Positions 26,123 through 35,484 of a stretch of DNA of 64,000 nucleotides are shown here, one piece after another. The number at the start of each line of letters is the position of its first letter. The stretch's first letter is position 1. Source of the stretch: Rhizobium rosettiformans (GTDB lineage: Bacteria; Pseudomonadota; Alphaproteobacteria; Rhizobiales; Rhizobiaceae). A program made the position numbers and the translations under genes. The notes under the pieces were generated by a model. That model had not been told where the DNA came from, did not search any database, and saw only the letters and a program-made list of their open reading frames with translations. The DNA lies in contig NZ_CP032406.1 in NCBI RefSeq assembly GCF_016806065.1, positions 62,001 to 126,000 of the forward strand, written 5' to 3'.

Positions 26123-27583
26123 TCAGAGAGTGTTATCAACCGTCGGCAAGTTGGCCCGCTTGCGAATGGCTTCCTGAGCCCGCGCTGCCTTTTCAACGAC
26201 GGCATGGACATCGACGCCGGTCAGCTTGCCCCCGCGTTTCCGGATTATTCCATCGATAATGACGGTGTCGACATTGGCGGGAACCGCATGCTGGACGATC
26301 TGGAACGCCGGATTGGTGTTGGCGGCGGGCAACATGTTGGGCTCATCGGTACGCACGAGAATGACGTCCGCTCTCTTGCCCGGCGTCAGAGAGCCGATCT
26401 GATCCGAAAGCCCCAACACATGAGCGCCGCTCAAGGTGCCAACACGAATGGCATCTCGATAGCTGAAGGCCCATTGTAGTCCCTTCTTGGCGATCCCCAG
26501 GAGGTCACCGGTCAGATTGTTTGCCTCAACCTGCTGGATACGGCCGGAATTCACCAGAGTTCTGAGATTGGCAAACGGATCGGCAGGCGACTGGCACGTC
26601 ACATCGATGCTGCAGCTGATATTGTCCAGGTCCACGCCGCCCTGAAGCAAGGCGTAGACCGGCGGCAGTCCTGCGCCGATCATCGGATCAGTTGCAGGGC
26701 AAAGCGCGACCCCCAACTTCTTACCGGCGATGAGGGCAACAGCTTCCGGTGCGATACCTGGACCATGTGTAAAGATGAACTCCGGCCCGATGAGATCCGG
26801 AAACGCCATGAAGCTTCCATGATCGGTGATCGGCCGTAGGCCAAGTTGACGAGCCACCTGAACCTGCGGTTTGAAATGCTCGCCTGCACCGTCCAGTGTC
26901 ATGCCGAGTCCAAGCCGGCCCTTTCCGTTGGCAGCAATCCAGTCCAGTGCGCGTTGAAGATCGGCAACGGGGGTCGGCACATTGCGAATGACACCGGAAT
27001 AGCTCAGTTTTGCGCGAATACCGGTTTCCACGAGTGCGGATAGCTCGGCTTCGACGTCATCATAGTTCCGCAGGCCATGCGCCCAGTTGTGACAGGTCGT
27101 AAACCCTGCATTGATGGCTTCCAACGCGGCATATTGAACGGCCGTGTGATGGTCTTCCACGCTGTAATGCGGAAGCAAGTCGTGGCGGTTGAAGTAATCC
27201 GTCGCGTCGTTGACAAGACCGCGCCAGATGCCATCCCACATGTGCCAATGGGTATCCACGAACCCAGGCATAACAATCATGTCGGTCGCATCAATAACCT
27301 CTGCGGCTGGTACATCGATCCGCTCGGCAACGGCAACGATTTCGCCGTCCTTGATATGAACGTCGCCTTTGACCAAATCCTTCATGGCAGGATCGACAGG
27401 CAGGACATATCCACCCCGGATCACGATCTCGCGGCCCGATTGGACCGTGCCGACAACTCCTTCCGCCGCGGCCTGTTTAGGCAGAGCCGCTGCGACAAAC
27501 GGGCTGAGGAGACCGGCGCCCAAAGCTGCCAGGCTATGCCGACGCGTCATATTCAATTTAGGCATGTTGCAGTTTTCGCACAT
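26123..27583 (-). CDS. Tat-exported metal-dependent amidohydrolase (ATZ/TRZ type)
   Basis: This 486-residue protein has a twin-arginine signal (NMTRRHSLAALGAGLLSPF) preceded by an unusual N-terminal MCENCNMP. The amidohydrolase barrel shows PGFVDTHWHMWD (HxH metal pair), further His in ITDHGSF and FIFTHGPG, and Asp in CPATDP. It probably deaminates or hydrolyses an N-heterocycle or amide in the periplasm. Starts at 27583 and 27565 are both possible. It is oriented like the catabolic operon and sits downstream of a LysR gene. Confidence 0.82.
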   Translation of the reverse strand: MCENCNMPKLNMTRRHSLAALGAGLLSPFVAAALPKQAAAEGVVGTVQSGREIVIRGGYVLPVDPAMKDLVKGDVHIKDGEIVAVAERIDVPAAEVIDATDMIVMPGFVDTHWHMWDGIWRGLVNDATDYFNRHDLLPHYSVEDHHTAVQYAALEAINAGFTTCHNWAHGLRNYDDVEAELSALVETGIRAKLSYSGVIRNVPTPVADLQRALDWIAANGKGRLGLGMTLDGAGEHFKPQVQVARQLGLRPITDHGSFMAFPDLIGPEFIFTHGPGIAPEAVALIAGKKLGVALCPATDPMIGAGLPPVYALLQGGVDLDNISCSIDVTCQSPADPFANLRTLVNSGRIQQVEANNLTGDLLGIAKKGLQWAFSYRDAIRVGTLSGAHVLGLSDQIGSLTPGKRADVILVRTDEPNMLPAANTNPAFQIVQHAVPANVDTVIIDGIIRKRGGKLTGVDVHAVVEKAARAQEAIRKRANLPTVDNTL

Positions 27584-27661
27584 GGCTGCTCTCTCCCCGC
27601 GATGCTGTGTGGTCCTGTGGGGCAGAGGGGTAGCAGCAGGCAGCGCCAGTGCTCAAATCGT

Positions 27662-28603
27662 TTACAGCGCGAGGCGGTATAAGCCGGACTTATACTGCCT
27701 CTCTTCGGCCTCAAGATGCTGCCTGATGGTGGTGCGCAGCCAGTTGAGCCCTTGATCGGCATTGGCGCGCGAATGCCATTGCATGACGAGCCGGGCGGGC
27801 GGAATGAGAAAGGGGGGATCAATCAGCTTCAGATCTGCAGAAGACATGTACAACTCGGCTGTTTTTCCCGGGAATGTGGCAAGACGCTCCGTGCCCGACA
27901 GAAAAAACGGCACAAGGGAAAAGTTATCCAGCTTCACGGATATCCGCCGCGTGAAGCCGTGGGCGGAAAACAAACGCTCGGGCAGATACGGCCGTTGAGA
28001 AGCGCCGACAAAAACCTCCACGTGATCTGCTTCAGCGTATTGCTCCAGGGTCAGGACGTCCGGCGCGAAGGTTTTGCGGCAGGCAATGACGCGATGATCC
28101 TCTTCGAGGAGCAGTTCTTTGGGATGGTTCGGTGAACAATGAACCTCTGGAGCGATGATCAAATCGACACGGCCGGCGTCCAGCCGCTCCAACAAGTCTC
28201 CGTGCGGCGTCGCAACGTCCAGGCAGAGATTGGGCGCGAGTTGAGAAATGTGCTGGAGCGCCTTTGCCAGAAATCCCGCAACGACGGTATCTGCGGCCAA
28301 AAGGCTGAAACTCCTGCTATCGACGCTCGGGTCAAACGACGGCTGAGTGATGATCGTCCGATCAATGGTCCGGAGCATCTCGGAAACCGGGATCGCCAGC
28401 GTTTGGGCCAAAGGTGAAAGAACGGATTTGCCGCTGCGGGTAATCAGCAAGGGGTCGCCGAAATACGCTCTGAGCCGCGCCAGCGAAGAGCTCATCGCCG
28501 GCTGGGTAACATGAACGGCACTGGCTGCCCGTGAAACGTTCTGTGTCCTCAGTAACGCATCCAGAGCCACCAACAGATTGAGATCAAGCCCACGATATCT
28601 CAT
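27662..28603 (-). CDS. NodD/NahR-like LysR-family regulator
   Basis: This 313-residue protein starts with the NodD-type sequence MRYRGLDLNLLVALDALL, then RAASAVHVTQPAMSSSLARL, the LysR helix-turn-helix. The effector domain follows the NahR/LinR/PcpR pattern. Members often respond to aromatic compounds. It lies 78 bases upstream of the amidohydrolase on the same strand and may regulate that gene or the nearby operon. Confidence 0.87.
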   Translation of the reverse strand: MRYRGLDLNLLVALDALLRTQNVSRAASAVHVTQPAMSSSLARLRAYFGDPLLITRSGKSVLSPLAQTLAIPVSEMLRTIDRTIITQPSFDPSVDSRSFSLLAADTVVAGFLAKALQHISQLAPNLCLDVATPHGDLLERLDAGRVDLIIAPEVHCSPNHPKELLLEEDHRVIACRKTFAPDVLTLEQYAEADHVEVFVGASQRPYLPERLFSAHGFTRRISVKLDNFSLVPFFLSGTERLATFPGKTAELYMSSADLKLIDPPFLIPPARLVMQWHSRANADQGLNWLRTTIRQHLEAEERQYKSGLYRLAL

Positions 28604-29328
28604 TCCTCAAGGCCCCGGATAACACGAATGGGCAAGCAATGCCGCGAAACTGCAACGCTTGGAGTATGGCAAATTAATCGTCTCAGCGCTTTCCGCAACT
28701 AGGTGGCCCAATGTCAAACTCGTTGTTGGGGCGTTCAAGCAAAAGTGGAATCGTGTCCTACAGCGTTCTCTAATCGCGGTTGTCAAGCTAGTCGCAGTGG
28801 GCATCGCAGGTCAGGCTCATGGTTCTCTTCGAGGTCGGCACTTTGACCGCCTCATCATGGCGTTGGATAGGCTCAGTCGACCAATGTGGTGTGACAAGAT
28901 GATTAGCCCTCGGCGCGAGCGACGCTTTGTTCGTATGCCACGCCAGAGCGCTGGTCACAAACAAGAGCCCGTTCGGCCATTTCGTGCGGAATCAGCCCCC
29001 TTACCTGCACAATTTGTTGGTGCCGGGGCGAGTTGGTTGGAGACCACCCTGCTTTGAGTCCGCAGACCGGAAGGCGACATTGTGGAAGACAAGAAGCTGG
29101 ATGGACTTGGCTGAGAGCTCCGCATGCTAGCCATGCCCATTCTACATCAGTGACCGAGTGTGGCCCGCCTCTTGATTTTTGCATGCCAGGCGACAGACCG
29201 TTCATGTACTTGTGAAGGAGTTCCCGCCTCGCCCAATGGCTATCCTCTTGCGAAGCTGGCCTTTGGCAAGACTGCTTGAGGCTCAACTCGCGCCCGATAG
29301 GTTTAGATTTTCTATAACTAGAGTTAGA
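28604..29328. other. Gene-poor intergenic stretch
   Basis: No convincing gene is seen here on either strand. Short open frames (longest about 127 codons on the minus strand, 28903-29286) are rich in Cys, Trp and Ser, lack recognisable motifs and ribosome sites, and look like decay or non-coding sequence. The base composition is less GC-rich than neighbouring genes. Confidence 0.5.
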
Positions 29329-29350
29329 TCATTTCACTTTTTGTGAATGA
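29329..29350. promoter_or_regulatory. Candidate operator upstream of TTT transporter 1
   Basis: TCATTTCAC and GTGAATGA form an inverted repeat with one bulged T around TTTTT, 52 bases before the transporter start. A second short symmetry, TAACT-AG-AGTTA, lies just upstream. The region is AT-rich and suits a regulated promoter. The divergent or nearby regulator that binds it is not evident. Confidence 0.4.
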
Positions 29351-29402
29351 AAAATCGCGCCAATGTTGGGTGCGCGCCTGATTGGCGAGCATGGGAGGAA
29401 AC

Positions 29403-31349
29403 ATGTTAGAAGCTTTCCAAACGCTGGTGGGAACATCGGCGCTGTTTTACTTATTCTTCGGAGCATTGCTCGGCCTGTTCGTCGGGATTTTGCCTGCCCT
29501 TGGCGGCGCGGCAGGAATGTCGCTACTCATCCCGTTCCTGTATGGCATGGAACCGGCCGCTGCCATGGCTATGGCGATTGGAATGCTGGCGACCGTCAGC
29601 ACCGGCGACACCATTAGCTCTGTACTCCTGGGTGTCCCAGGTTCGGCCTCCTCGCAAGCAACAGTCCTTGACGGTTTTCCAATGGCGAAAAACGGGCAAG
29701 GCGCGCGTGCACTGGCGGCCGGCTTTCTAAGCTCGGTCATCGGCGGCCTGTTTGGTGCCTTTGTCCTGACCTTGACGCTGCAGGGTGCGAAACAGGTCAT
29801 TCTCTGGTTCGGCATGCCGGAGATACTAATGATGATCCTATTTGGCGTAGCTAGCGTGGCCGCACTGTCGGGTAAAAGCCTCGCAAAAGGCATTTCGATT
29901 TGCGCCTTCGGCATGCTCGCGGCTTCTATCGGGTTCGCGCCTGCAAGCGGCGAACAGCGCCTTGATCTCGGCCTGTTCTATTTGAGCGAAGGGCTACCCC
30001 TGCTCGCCTGTGTGATCGGGGTCTTCGTCATCCCGGAAATTGTGGACCTCATTCAGCAAAACCGTTCTATATCCGATCGCCCGAGCCTTGGAAGCGGTAT
30101 GCGCCAAGGCGTCGTCGATGTTCTTCGCAACAAGTGGATCGTATTCCGTTCCGCTATTGTCGGCTGCCTGGTCGGCGCCATGCCCGGCGTGGGTGGCTCC
30201 GTGGTGGACTGGATTGTCTATGGCCAAACCGTACGCTCAGCGCGTGACAAGTCGATGTTTGGCAAAGGTGATGTGCGGGGCGTGATCGGGGTTGAAAGCT
30301 CGAATAATGCCGTACTGGGGGGTGCATTGGTGCCCACTCTGCTTTTCGGCGTCCCGGGGTCCGGATCGACAGCCCTGCTGCTTTCCGCGCTGATCCTGAT
30401 CGGCATTCAACCCGGCCCGGGCATGTTGACGCAAGACATCAACTTGACCTACCTGATGATATGGAGCCTAGCGCTCGCGAATATCATAGGTGCCGGTAGC
30501 TGCTTTCTTTTCGCGCGCCACCTCGCAAAGCTGACGCTCATCCCGTTCGCATGGATCGCGCCATTTCTGATCGTAGCCATCACCTTTGCGACGCTGCAGA
30601 TCAATCGCGATCCGCGTGACCTGTTTCTTATTCTCGTCTTCGGCGCCATTGGCATCGCTATGCGGCGCTTCGGTTTCTCGCGCCCAGCGTTTCTGATCGG
30701 CTTCGTTTTACAGCAAAACCTCGAAAAGTCGCTGTATCAGACAGCGCAATTGTATAGCCTGAGTGAGTTCCTTTTCCGACCGATCGTTCTCGTTTTGCTC
30801 GCTGTTATCTTGGCGGTTTTGGCTTCGTCGGTCTGGCAGCAACTTCAGAAGCAGCCCGAAGACCGCGAGGAAATTGAAGCAATAGCTAAAACGAGGCCGG
30901 TCCAGTTCATCCTTCCCATACTGCTTTCGGTCTGCTTCGCCAGCGCGCTCGCCATGGTGAATGACCTGCAACCGCTGGGTCGTCTGTTTCCACAGGTTGC
31001 GGCGGGCCTTGGCCTGGTCTCGGCTCTCATATTGCTCTGGCAGCTCGCGGTCGGGACACCTTCCGCGCTGGAAGACCAGCGGGTGACAGGTCCCCGCTAC
31101 TCTATTTCGTTTCTTCATACGATCGCCTGGATCGTGGCCGCCGTGCTGCTGATTGCCTGCTTTGGGTTCTTTGCAGGTGCATCGCTATTTCTAGGCGCTT
31201 TCCTTGCCTTCGAAGCGCGCGCCAAACCGCTGGCGATCGCAGCCGGGGTTGTTGGCATCATGGGCGTCTATCTGTTCCTGACCTTCCAGGCCGGGACTTA
31301 TCTTCCGGATGGTTGGATTCTGAGCCTAAACCCCTGGGACCATTTCTGA
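29403..31349 (+). CDS. TTT transporter membrane protein, TctA-TctB fusion (system 1)
   Basis: This 648-residue protein joins a TctA domain of about 500 residues to a TctB domain of about 140. TctA motifs are seen: ILPALGGAAGMSLLIPF, TGDTISSVLLGVPG and ATVLDGFPMAKNGQGARAL. TctB supplies the four C-terminal helices. It would import a tri- or dicarboxylate with the binding protein encoded next. ATG 29403 was chosen because GGGAGG lies 5 bases upstream. It is closely similar in plan to the second fusion at 38873 but uses more A/T-ending codons. Confidence 0.88.
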   Translation: MLEAFQTLVGTSALFYLFFGALLGLFVGILPALGGAAGMSLLIPFLYGMEPAAAMAMAIGMLATVSTGDTISSVLLGVPGSASSQATVLDGFPMAKNGQGARALAAGFLSSVIGGLFGAFVLTLTLQGAKQVILWFGMPEILMMILFGVASVAALSGKSLAKGISICAFGMLAASIGFAPASGEQRLDLGLFYLSEGLPLLACVIGVFVIPEIVDLIQQNRSISDRPSLGSGMRQGVVDVLRNKWIVFRSAIVGCLVGAMPGVGGSVVDWIVYGQTVRSARDKSMFGKGDVRGVIGVESSNNAVLGGALVPTLLFGVPGSGSTALLLSALILIGIQPGPGMLTQDINLTYLMIWSLALANIIGAGSCFLFARHLAKLTLIPFAWIAPFLIVAITFATLQINRDPRDLFLILVFGAIGIAMRRFGFSRPAFLIGFVLQQNLEKSLYQTAQLYSLSEFLFRPIVLVLLAVILAVLASSVWQQLQKQPEDREEIEAIAKTRPVQFILPILLSVCFASALAMVNDLQPLGRLFPQVAAGLGLVSALILLWQLAVGTPSALEDQRVTGPRYSISFLHTIAWIVAAVLLIACFGFFAGASLFLGAFLAFEARAKPLAIAAGVVGIMGVYLFLTFQAGTYLPDGWILSLNPWDHF

Positions 31350-31362
31350 TGAGGAGGAAACT

Positions 31363-32436
31363 ATGAACTTTAAATCGATAATCACAGCCACAGCTATCGC
31401 GGTTTCGTTGGCCCTGCCTGCTGCGGCCCAGGAGCTGGCCATCGGTCGGATCAATGTTACGGTTCCCTTTGGCGAAGGGGGCGGCAGCGATACTCTGGTC
31501 CGGGCAGTAGCGCCGTATCTTACGAAAGCATTGGAGAACGAACCAACCGTACTCATCCGTAACGAGCCGGGCGGTGGCGGCATACCTTCAACCAATCGCT
31601 TCGCTAAACGCGCGAAGTCCGACGGATCGGACATCCTGGCACTGTCATCTTCGATCTTTCTGGCTAAGACACTTAAATCGCCTCAGATCGATTTCCAGTT
31701 CGACGAATTCGTTCCTGTGTTCATCGCGCCAATGGCACCAATCTTCTACGTTTCTCCAACGACAGGTGCCCAAGCAACGGGCGACGTGGAAGGCATGAGA
31801 GGCGCCCAATTGGTGTTCGGCGGAGGGCGTCAGGATTCTGCTGATATAATGACGGTCCTTCAATTTGATCTGCTCGGCTTCGACATTAAATCGGTGTGGG
31901 GCTTGGAGCGCGGCGGAGGCCGTATCGGCTTCGAGCGCGGCGAATTCAATGTCGATCATCAGACCACCGCCGCCTATGTGCGAAGCGTGCAGCCGCTCGT
32001 AGACGAAGGAATAGCGATAACCTTCATGACGACTGGAATCATCGATCCGTCCGGCAAAATCGTACGAGATCCAAACTTCCCCGACGTCCCGACCTTCCTT
32101 GAACTCTACCAGAAGGTCCATGACAAGCCGCTCTCGGGTCCTGCATACGAAGCCTATCTCGGTTTGATGGGCGCGACGATAACGACGGGCAAATCCATTG
32201 TGCTCCCGTCTTCCGCCACTCGTGAGGTAGTTAAGGCGTATAGCGAGGCCTTTTCTCAGGTTGCGGGAGATCCGGCTTTCCGCGATGCGACAAAGGAATC
32301 TTTGGGCGGCTACCAGCTCTATACCGGCGAAGATGCACAGGCGCTCTGGGGCACGGTCACTGATCTCTCGCCAGACGCTTATGCTTGGCTCACCAACTGG
32401 TACGAAACAAAGGTCGGCTTCAAGTTGCCCCGTTGA
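31363..32436 (+). CDS. tctC: TTT transporter solute-binding protein (TctC, system 1)
   Basis: This 357-residue exported protein has a signal peptide (SLALPAAAQ) and the TctC/BugD pattern: INVTVPFGEGGGSDTLVRA near the mature N-terminus and VLIRNEPGGGGIPSTNRFAK. A later FERGEFNVDHQTTAAYV stretch closely matches the second TctC at 37670. It binds the organic acid in the periplasm. It follows the fused permease by 13 bases. Confidence 0.88.
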   Translation: MNFKSIITATAIAVSLALPAAAQELAIGRINVTVPFGEGGGSDTLVRAVAPYLTKALENEPTVLIRNEPGGGGIPSTNRFAKRAKSDGSDILALSSSIFLAKTLKSPQIDFQFDEFVPVFIAPMAPIFYVSPTTGAQATGDVEGMRGAQLVFGGGRQDSADIMTVLQFDLLGFDIKSVWGLERGGGRIGFERGEFNVDHQTTAAYVRSVQPLVDEGIAITFMTTGIIDPSGKIVRDPNFPDVPTFLELYQKVHDKPLSGPAYEAYLGLMGATITTGKSIVLPSSATREVVKAYSEAFSQVAGDPAFRDATKESLGGYQLYTGEDAQALWGTVTDLSPDAYAWLTNWYETKVGFKLPR

Positions 32437-32491
32437 TCAAACTAGGGTCCGGGCAGCGACCGGGCCCACTTCAGAGAGAGCAGACGAACTG

Positions 32492-33367
32492 ATGATGCAA
32501 CCCTCCTTAAAACCGCAGCACAAAGGCACTGATATCCCACTGCCGGCGGTCCCCCCAGGCGTGTGTGTAATCCGCGACGTGAGTTTTGGTCCGCACGAGC
32601 GTCAATCCTACGACGTATATCTGCCGGAGAATGCACCACGTCCAATGCCGGTCGTGGTGTTTTTGCACCCAGGGGCATGGTCACGGCGAGACAAGCGGGC
32701 GGTTCGGACAATGTTCGTCTTGGAACATGGTTTCGCGCTCGTGAGCATCGGCTATCGCCTTGCGCAACATGCCCGTTTTCCCGCCCAGATTAATGACGTG
32801 AATGATGGTTTGCGTCATCTAATTGCTCATGCGGATCGCTACGGGATCGACTGCGACCGCCTAGTTATGGCCGGCACATCTGCAGGGGCGCATCTGGCAG
32901 CGCTTGCGGTTCTCGCTCGTGAGAACGAGCCGTTTCGGCCCGTCAGTCATTTTGCGCCTCGTGGGGTGGTTGCGGTCTACGGAGCCTATGACATGGCAAG
33001 ACTTCTGCGCGACGAATGCAAGGTCGATATCGACCAGACGAGTCCAGAAAGCCCGCTCGGGCTAATGTTTGGAGAGTCTCCAGCTGGACGCCCCGACCTG
33101 CTGCGCGAGATCAGCCCGCGTACTTTCGTGGCGCCGGAGGCTCCGCCGTTCTTGATCATGCACGGTCACGACGACCGTGTCCTGCCTTGGACCCAAAGTG
33201 CAGAGATGGCGACTGCGCTCATGGAACAAGGTGTTGACGTCACATTGCGGGTCATACCGAAGGTTGGGCATGGCGCTGAGGCGTTTCGGACGCCCCCTGT
33301 ATCGGATCAGATCGTCGCATTCATTCAGAATGTCACAGCTACGCCTCAGCTTGTTTCAGCTAGGTAG
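32492..33367 (+). CDS. Alpha/beta hydrolase (esterase / kynurenine formamidase-like)
   Basis: This 291-residue hydrolase has the oxyanion motif VFLHPGAWSRRDKR (in place of HGGG), nucleophile MAGTSAGAHLAA, acid segment LIMHGHDDRVLPW and catalytic His in KVGHGAEAF. It resembles the BD-FAE/kynurenine formamidase group. ATGATG at 32492/32495 gives two possible starts, with GAGAGAG upstream. It follows tctC by 55 bases, so the imported compound may be an ester or amide hydrolysed by this enzyme. Its end overlaps the convergent LysR gene by 22 bases. Confidence 0.82.
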   Translation: MMQPSLKPQHKGTDIPLPAVPPGVCVIRDVSFGPHERQSYDVYLPENAPRPMPVVVFLHPGAWSRRDKRAVRTMFVLEHGFALVSIGYRLAQHARFPAQINDVNDGLRHLIAHADRYGIDCDRLVMAGTSAGAHLAALAVLARENEPFRPVSHFAPRGVVAVYGAYDMARLLRDECKVDIDQTSPESPLGLMFGESPAGRPDLLREISPRTFVAPEAPPFLIMHGHDDRVLPWTQSAEMATALMEQGVDVTLRVIPKVGHGAEAFRTPPVSDQIVAFIQNVTATPQLVSAR

Positions 33368-34275
33368 GACTCCGTTCTCTCACGCAGCAGAGCTGCCTCG
33401 GACATTAACCAAGTCCGAAACGCCATGGGGGCTCCGCGGTGCGCACGCGACGTCGGTAGCACTATTGAGATTGGCTCGTTCGCCTCGATAACTTCCGGAA
33501 AGGGACGAACGAGCCGGCCCGCAAGCAAATCGTTTAACACCAGTTCGACCTGGGCAATTGCCAATCCGTTGCCAGCCATTGCTGCCTCGTAGACGAGTGT
33601 CGAATTCGAAAAGACGAGCAATGGCGTTTGGTCATTCGCCGCCCGACCAGTTCTCTCAAGCCATCGAGGCCAGTCAGCCATACGGTTGCGGGAAGCGATC
33701 AGCGGAACTCGCGCCAAATCGAGTGTCGGCCCCAGCTGAACAGCCACTGACGGGGTGCAGACTGGACAAAGATGAGGGGTGAAAAGTGGGATCAACTTGT
33801 GCCCTGCGGGTTCGACAGTCCGCACACTTAGCGCCATATCGAGGTCAGGCCTATCAGTGTCTAATGTATCGATTCCGGTCTCGAACTCTACAGCGATTCC
33901 AGGATACTGCTGATAAAATGCGTCCAGCCGCGGTATCAGCCAACGATTTGCCCAAGTCTGGAACACTCTGAACTTTATTGCCTTTAGCTCTCTGCCGACG
34001 ACCTGTTCCAAGGCGACTTCAATTCTGCGAAATGCATCACCGAGCGATTGTGCGATTTGTATCGCCGCTTCCGTCGGCTCTGATCGATTTCCGTGGCGCC
34101 GGAAAAGGGAAACTCCCAGATTTTCTTCGAGCCGGCGGATCTGCTGACTGACTGCCCCCGGCGTCACGTTCAGCTCCCGTGCTGCCGCTTCGAATGTCTT
34201 GAGGCGGACAATCGCCTCAAGATGACGCAATGCCTGGAGGTGCAATCGAGACAGGATGCTTGGTTCGTGTGCCAT
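33346..34275 (-). CDS. GcvA-type LysR-family regulator
   Basis: This 309-residue protein has a LysR/GcvA helix-turn-helix (QALRHLEAIVRLKTFEAAAR, NVTPGAVSQQIRRLEENLG) and an effector domain with the GcvA pattern (FRVFQTWANRWLIPRLDAF). The chosen ATG 34275 gives the usual length; an in-frame start at 34386 is possible and no strong ribosome site is seen at either. It converges on the TTT-1/esterase operon and overlaps its end by 22 bases. Confidence 0.82.
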   Translation of the reverse strand: MAHEPSILSRLHLQALRHLEAIVRLKTFEAAARELNVTPGAVSQQIRRLEENLGVSLFRRHGNRSEPTEAAIQIAQSLGDAFRRIEVALEQVVGRELKAIKFRVFQTWANRWLIPRLDAFYQQYPGIAVEFETGIDTLDTDRPDLDMALSVRTVEPAGHKLIPLFTPHLCPVCTPSVAVQLGPTLDLARVPLIASRNRMADWPRWLERTGRAANDQTPLLVFSNSTLVYEAAMAGNGLAIAQVELVLNDLLAGRLVRPFPEVIEANEPISIVLPTSRAHRGAPMAFRTWLMSEAALLRERTESYLAETS

Positions 34276-34478
34276 AGGTTTGCCGAAAGAACTCAACACA
34301 GATTGCGCAGTAGCGATAGCGTAGCGGACAAAACCCATATCTGAGAAGATTTCTGGTTTGAATAGCAGAGACGCCGCCAACTCCAATTAATACTGTTGAG
34401 ATCACCTCCTGCCAGCAGCTTTCCCTCCCATTGCTGGCTTTTGGTTTGCAGTGGGAGCAGCACGCTTAATTGGCAAAG

Positions 34479-35108
34479 GTGATTTCTCCTGAGCATCTCA
34501 TCGAACTTGCTTCCGCCAACCGAGTTTGGTTCGCGCGAACTGGTGATTTTTGAACGGACCTCTGTGGCATCGTAGTACCGGCTATACCAAAGCCGGTATC
34601 CGAATCCGCTTGGCTACGGCTTCGGCTCGAGCCGTTTCAGTGATCCTGAAATTGCCCTGACACCTCCTGATCGTTTCGGCGTCGTTTATTTCGGCAGCAG
34701 CATCAAGGTCTGCTTCGCCGAAGCGATCTTGCGCGAGCGTGCTATCGGATCAAGGGGCAACTTCCCAATCGGCATGGGGTAGCTTCTGGAGGTGGCCTGC
34801 GCCTCTGTAGCGACCATTGAACCTGTTCGGCTCGTGGACCTGCGCTCTGACGGTATGCTGCGGATGCGTGTTCCAACTGATGTTGCCCGCGCCGCTTCGC
34901 ACGACCTCGGGCAACAATGGTCAAGAGCACTCTGGCTTCACGACGAGAAACCCGCTGGCATCATTACATTCTCGCCTGAATGGCGAGACCATGTCGCCTG
35001 TTCGATCGCGCGCTTACAAAACTAAGGGTAACGGCTGCTGGACCCCTCCGGAATTTTCGAAATGAAGTGGCGCAAATCTTGAGTGACTTCGCGATAGCGA
35101 TCGTTTGA
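34479..35108 (+). pseudogene. Second RES-domain gene, decayed
   Basis: Conserved RES pieces lie in three frames. They are VISPEHLIELASANRVW from 34479, then RLYQSRYPNPLGYGFGSSRF from 34579 with Tyr in GVVYFGSS and Glu in CFAEAILRER, a TAG stop at 34780-34782, then VRLVDLRSDGMLRMRVPTD. A frame change near 34975 gives SRLNGET, and another gives KLRVTAAGPLRNFRNEVAQ to TGA 35106-35108. It belongs to a RES subgroup different from the 8.7 kb copy. No Xre-type antitoxin gene is adjacent. The multiple lesions make it non-functional. Confidence 0.72.
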
Positions 35109-35484
35109 CATACCGTGCGCTTCAACGTCGTCGGATCGACGTAAGCCTGGGTGGCTACCGATTCACTATTTTTCGGTCCTGAAGGCCCTGCGACCTGCAC
35201 TTTTGACCCCCAAATCCATTCATTTAGGACGTGTGCGGCGTAATGTTAAATTATCGAACCTAAACTTCATTGTAGTTGCCGTTTATTCCTTCATCTCGCC
35301 CGCAACGAAAAGTGTTACGGCACTCAACCCGTCTCGGCGCACGGTAGACGCGAGACGCCGTAGTGACTGCTGACGGCAGCTGGCGCGCGGAGATAGCAGA
35401 AGGAGCCCCTCATCGCACGGGGTCGAACCAATGGCACCTACTCGAAATGCGGCGTGGCGATAGTGGAACAGGTTCACCCGTCAC
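35109..35484. other. Intergenic stretch between the RES remnant and tctE
   Basis: About 375 bases without a supported gene. A 64-codon minus-strand frame (35283-35477) has no recognisable motif and no ribosome site. I see no terminator or repeat that stands out. Confidence 0.45.

Noticed and set aside
28903..29286. 127-codon minus-strand frame before TTT system 1
   Set aside because: No motif, no ribosome site and unusual composition; not supported as a gene.
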